Shown here: piece after piece, positions 63,033 through 64,000 of the stretch
Layout of the letters: every line of letters starts with the position of its first letter
Position numbering within the stretch: position 1 is the stretch's first letter
From: CAVUCE01 sp963739985
Lineage (GTDB): Bacteria > Bacteroidota > Ignavibacteria > Ignavibacteriales > Ignavibacteriaceae
Assembly: GCA_963739985.1 (NCBI GenBank)
Contig: CAVUCE010000022.1
Span: forward strand, 1-64,000
Direction: 5' to 3'
DNA: 64,000 nt
The notes under the pieces: model-generated
What the model was told of the DNA's origin: nothing
Seen by the model: the letters and a program-made list of their open reading frames with translations, nothing else
Databases searched by the model: none
Made by a program: the position numbers and the translations under genes

Positions 63033-64000
63033 TTGAATAAAAAATTACCATCTAACTTTTACTTAATCGTTATATCAGCTTATCTATTCTCTTTTAATCT
63101 TTTTGCGCAAAGAATAGTGGATAAAAATAAAGGCGACCATAATCAAACAAAAAAAGGAATTATGGATGGAAATCTTGCCGAAACTGTATTTTATAATTTC
63201 GGTGAAATTGCCGATTGGGAAAATGAACCTACTCGCAGTGGTGTATGGCCGAAAGGAACCGATCACACTTATGTTGATGGTGTTGCCGTAATTGTTCAGT
63301 CGGAAGCTATCCTACCTTCAGGTAAAAAGATTCATCCTCTTGAAACAAATTATTATGAATATACTAGATACAATCCGGCTACAGGTGTAACGTACGGGTG
63401 GTGGCCGCTTCCGGGTTATGCTAATCCAAATCAATCTAAGGTTGCTAGAAGCGATGACCCAACAACCTGGCCGTCAACGTGGCCGGATAGAACAACCGAT
63501 TGGGATGGAAATTGGGATGGATTTTTCGGTAAAGGCGTTCTAAATGCTGATCTTGAAACTTATTTTGTTTTTGATGATAATGAAGATCGCGAATATATGT
63601 TGAAAGATAATTTTTATCCTGATCAAGATGATCCCGCTCGCGGTGGTTTAGGCATGCAAGTAAGAGCTAGAGGATTCCAATGGTCCCAAGTACTGGCTGA
63701 GGATGTAATTTTTTGGCATTACGAAATAACGAACATGGGAACAACCGATTACCCCAATACTCTCTTTGCTCAATATGTTGATTGGGGCATTGGTGGTTAT
63801 CAAAGTACTGCAAATAATGGCGGTGATTACGATGAAGTTCTAGATATTGCTTATGCCTGGTTAGTTGGCTCAACTGTTGGAATGCCGGGAAATTGGAGCC
63901 CTGTGGGAATGGCTGCATATGCTTTTCTTGAAAGTCCCGGAAAAGAAAACGATAACATCGATAATGATCATGATGGTTTAACTGATGAAAAAAGAGATAA
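63033..64000 (+). CDS. Partial giant secreted protein, paralogue of the 43021-46272 protein
   Basis: A TTG at 63033 opens a frame that runs off the right edge after about 322 codons. It begins with a signal peptide (SAYLFSFNLFAQ) and then closely matches the N-terminus of the other giant protein (RIVDKNKGDHNQTKKGIMDG, DWENEPTRSGVWPKGTDHTY, NEDREYMLKDNFYPDQDDPA). The same calcium-loop segment (DNDHDGLTDEK) is reached at the edge. AAGGGA lies about 9 bp before the TTG. A LacI-type operator upstream suggests it is induced together with the mannan locus, although it lies on the opposite strand about 9 kb from lacI. Confidence 0.85.
   Translation, partial: MNKKLPSNFYLIVISAYLFSFNLFAQRIVDKNKGDHNQTKKGIMDGNLAETVFYNFGEIADWENEPTRSGVWPKGTDHTYVDGVAVIVQSEAILPSGKKIHPLETNYYEYTRYNPATGVTYGWWPLPGYANPNQSKVARSDDPTTWPSTWPDRTTDWDGNWDGFFGKGVLNADLETYFVFDDNEDREYMLKDNFYPDQDDPARGGLGMQVRARGFQWSQVLAEDVIFWHYEITNMGTTDYPNTLFAQYVDWGIGGYQSTANNGGDYDEVLDIAYAWLVGSTVGMPGNWSPVGMAAYAFLESPGKENDNIDNDHDGLTDEKRD

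Overview
The window is AT-rich and reads as a chromosomal segment of an Ignavibacteria-type bacterium (Bacteroidota/Chlorobi side). The main evidence is secreted proteins ending in a type 9 secretion (T9SS) sorting domain with the NYPNPFNP signature, a PorV/PorQ-family outer-membrane protein, a TonB-dependent receptor with a carboxypeptidase-regulatory-like N-terminus, and many 'YAQ' or lipobox signal peptides. Taxonomy is inferred from protein style only. No rRNA, tRNA, CRISPR array or intact transposase gene was seen.

Region 1 (about 1-22.6 kb, all on the minus strand) is an exopolysaccharide/O-antigen locus with its regulators. In transcription order: a cytosolic five-PAS histidine kinase, an NtrC-type sigma-54 activator, an orphan CheW-like protein, a DegT aminotransferase, a polyprenyl glycosylphosphotransferase, a Gfo/Idh dehydrogenase and a hexapeptide acetyltransferase (a WbpB/E/D-like diacetamido-sugar set), a 166-bp tandem repeat array, a short Wza-like export protein, a Wzz/Wzc BY-kinase, a GT2-GtrA fusion, a GT-C-like membrane protein, a Wzx flippase, then two broken GT4 genes, a broken Wzy-like polymerase and one intact GT4. 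At least seven reading-frame breaks fall in three of the four genes of the first 4.9 kb.

Region 2 (22.6-25.3 kb) holds an 870-bp gene-poor gap with a hairpin and ORF remnants, then a two-domain PRC-barrel protein and a GalT-family uridylyltransferase on the plus strand.

Region 3 (25.4-53.9 kb, minus strand) is the centrepiece: a LacI-headed run of 16 closely packed genes that looks like a beta-mannan/mannooligosaccharide utilisation locus. After the LacI regulator come a zinc alcohol/polyol dehydrogenase, a duplicated surface sugar-binding-like T9SS protein, a terminator-like attenuator, a TonB-dependent receptor, a giant secreted protein, a PorV/PorQ protein, a SurA-like isomerase, an ABC sugar importer (binding protein frameshifted, no ATPase gene), two GH130 phosphorylase-family proteins, two unassigned (alpha-helical) secreted proteins, a GH2 beta-mannosidase and a secreted (alpha/alpha)6-type glycosidase. 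The proposed flow is: surface binding, TonB uptake, periplasmic trimming, ABC import, cytoplasmic phosphorolysis. A 20-bp palindromic operator lies 5 bp before lacI, and a near-identical one lies at 62829-62848 before a second copy of the giant secreted protein, so the regulon has at least two arms.

Region 4 (54-64 kb) is mixed: a lipoprotein, an AMP-binding/ACP/PlsC fusion, a lipocalin, a small exported protein, an OmpR/EnvZ-type two-component pair, a 129-bp MITE-like palindromic element, an MsrA-MsrB fusion with a clear terminator, and the LacI-operator-linked paralogue that runs off the right end.
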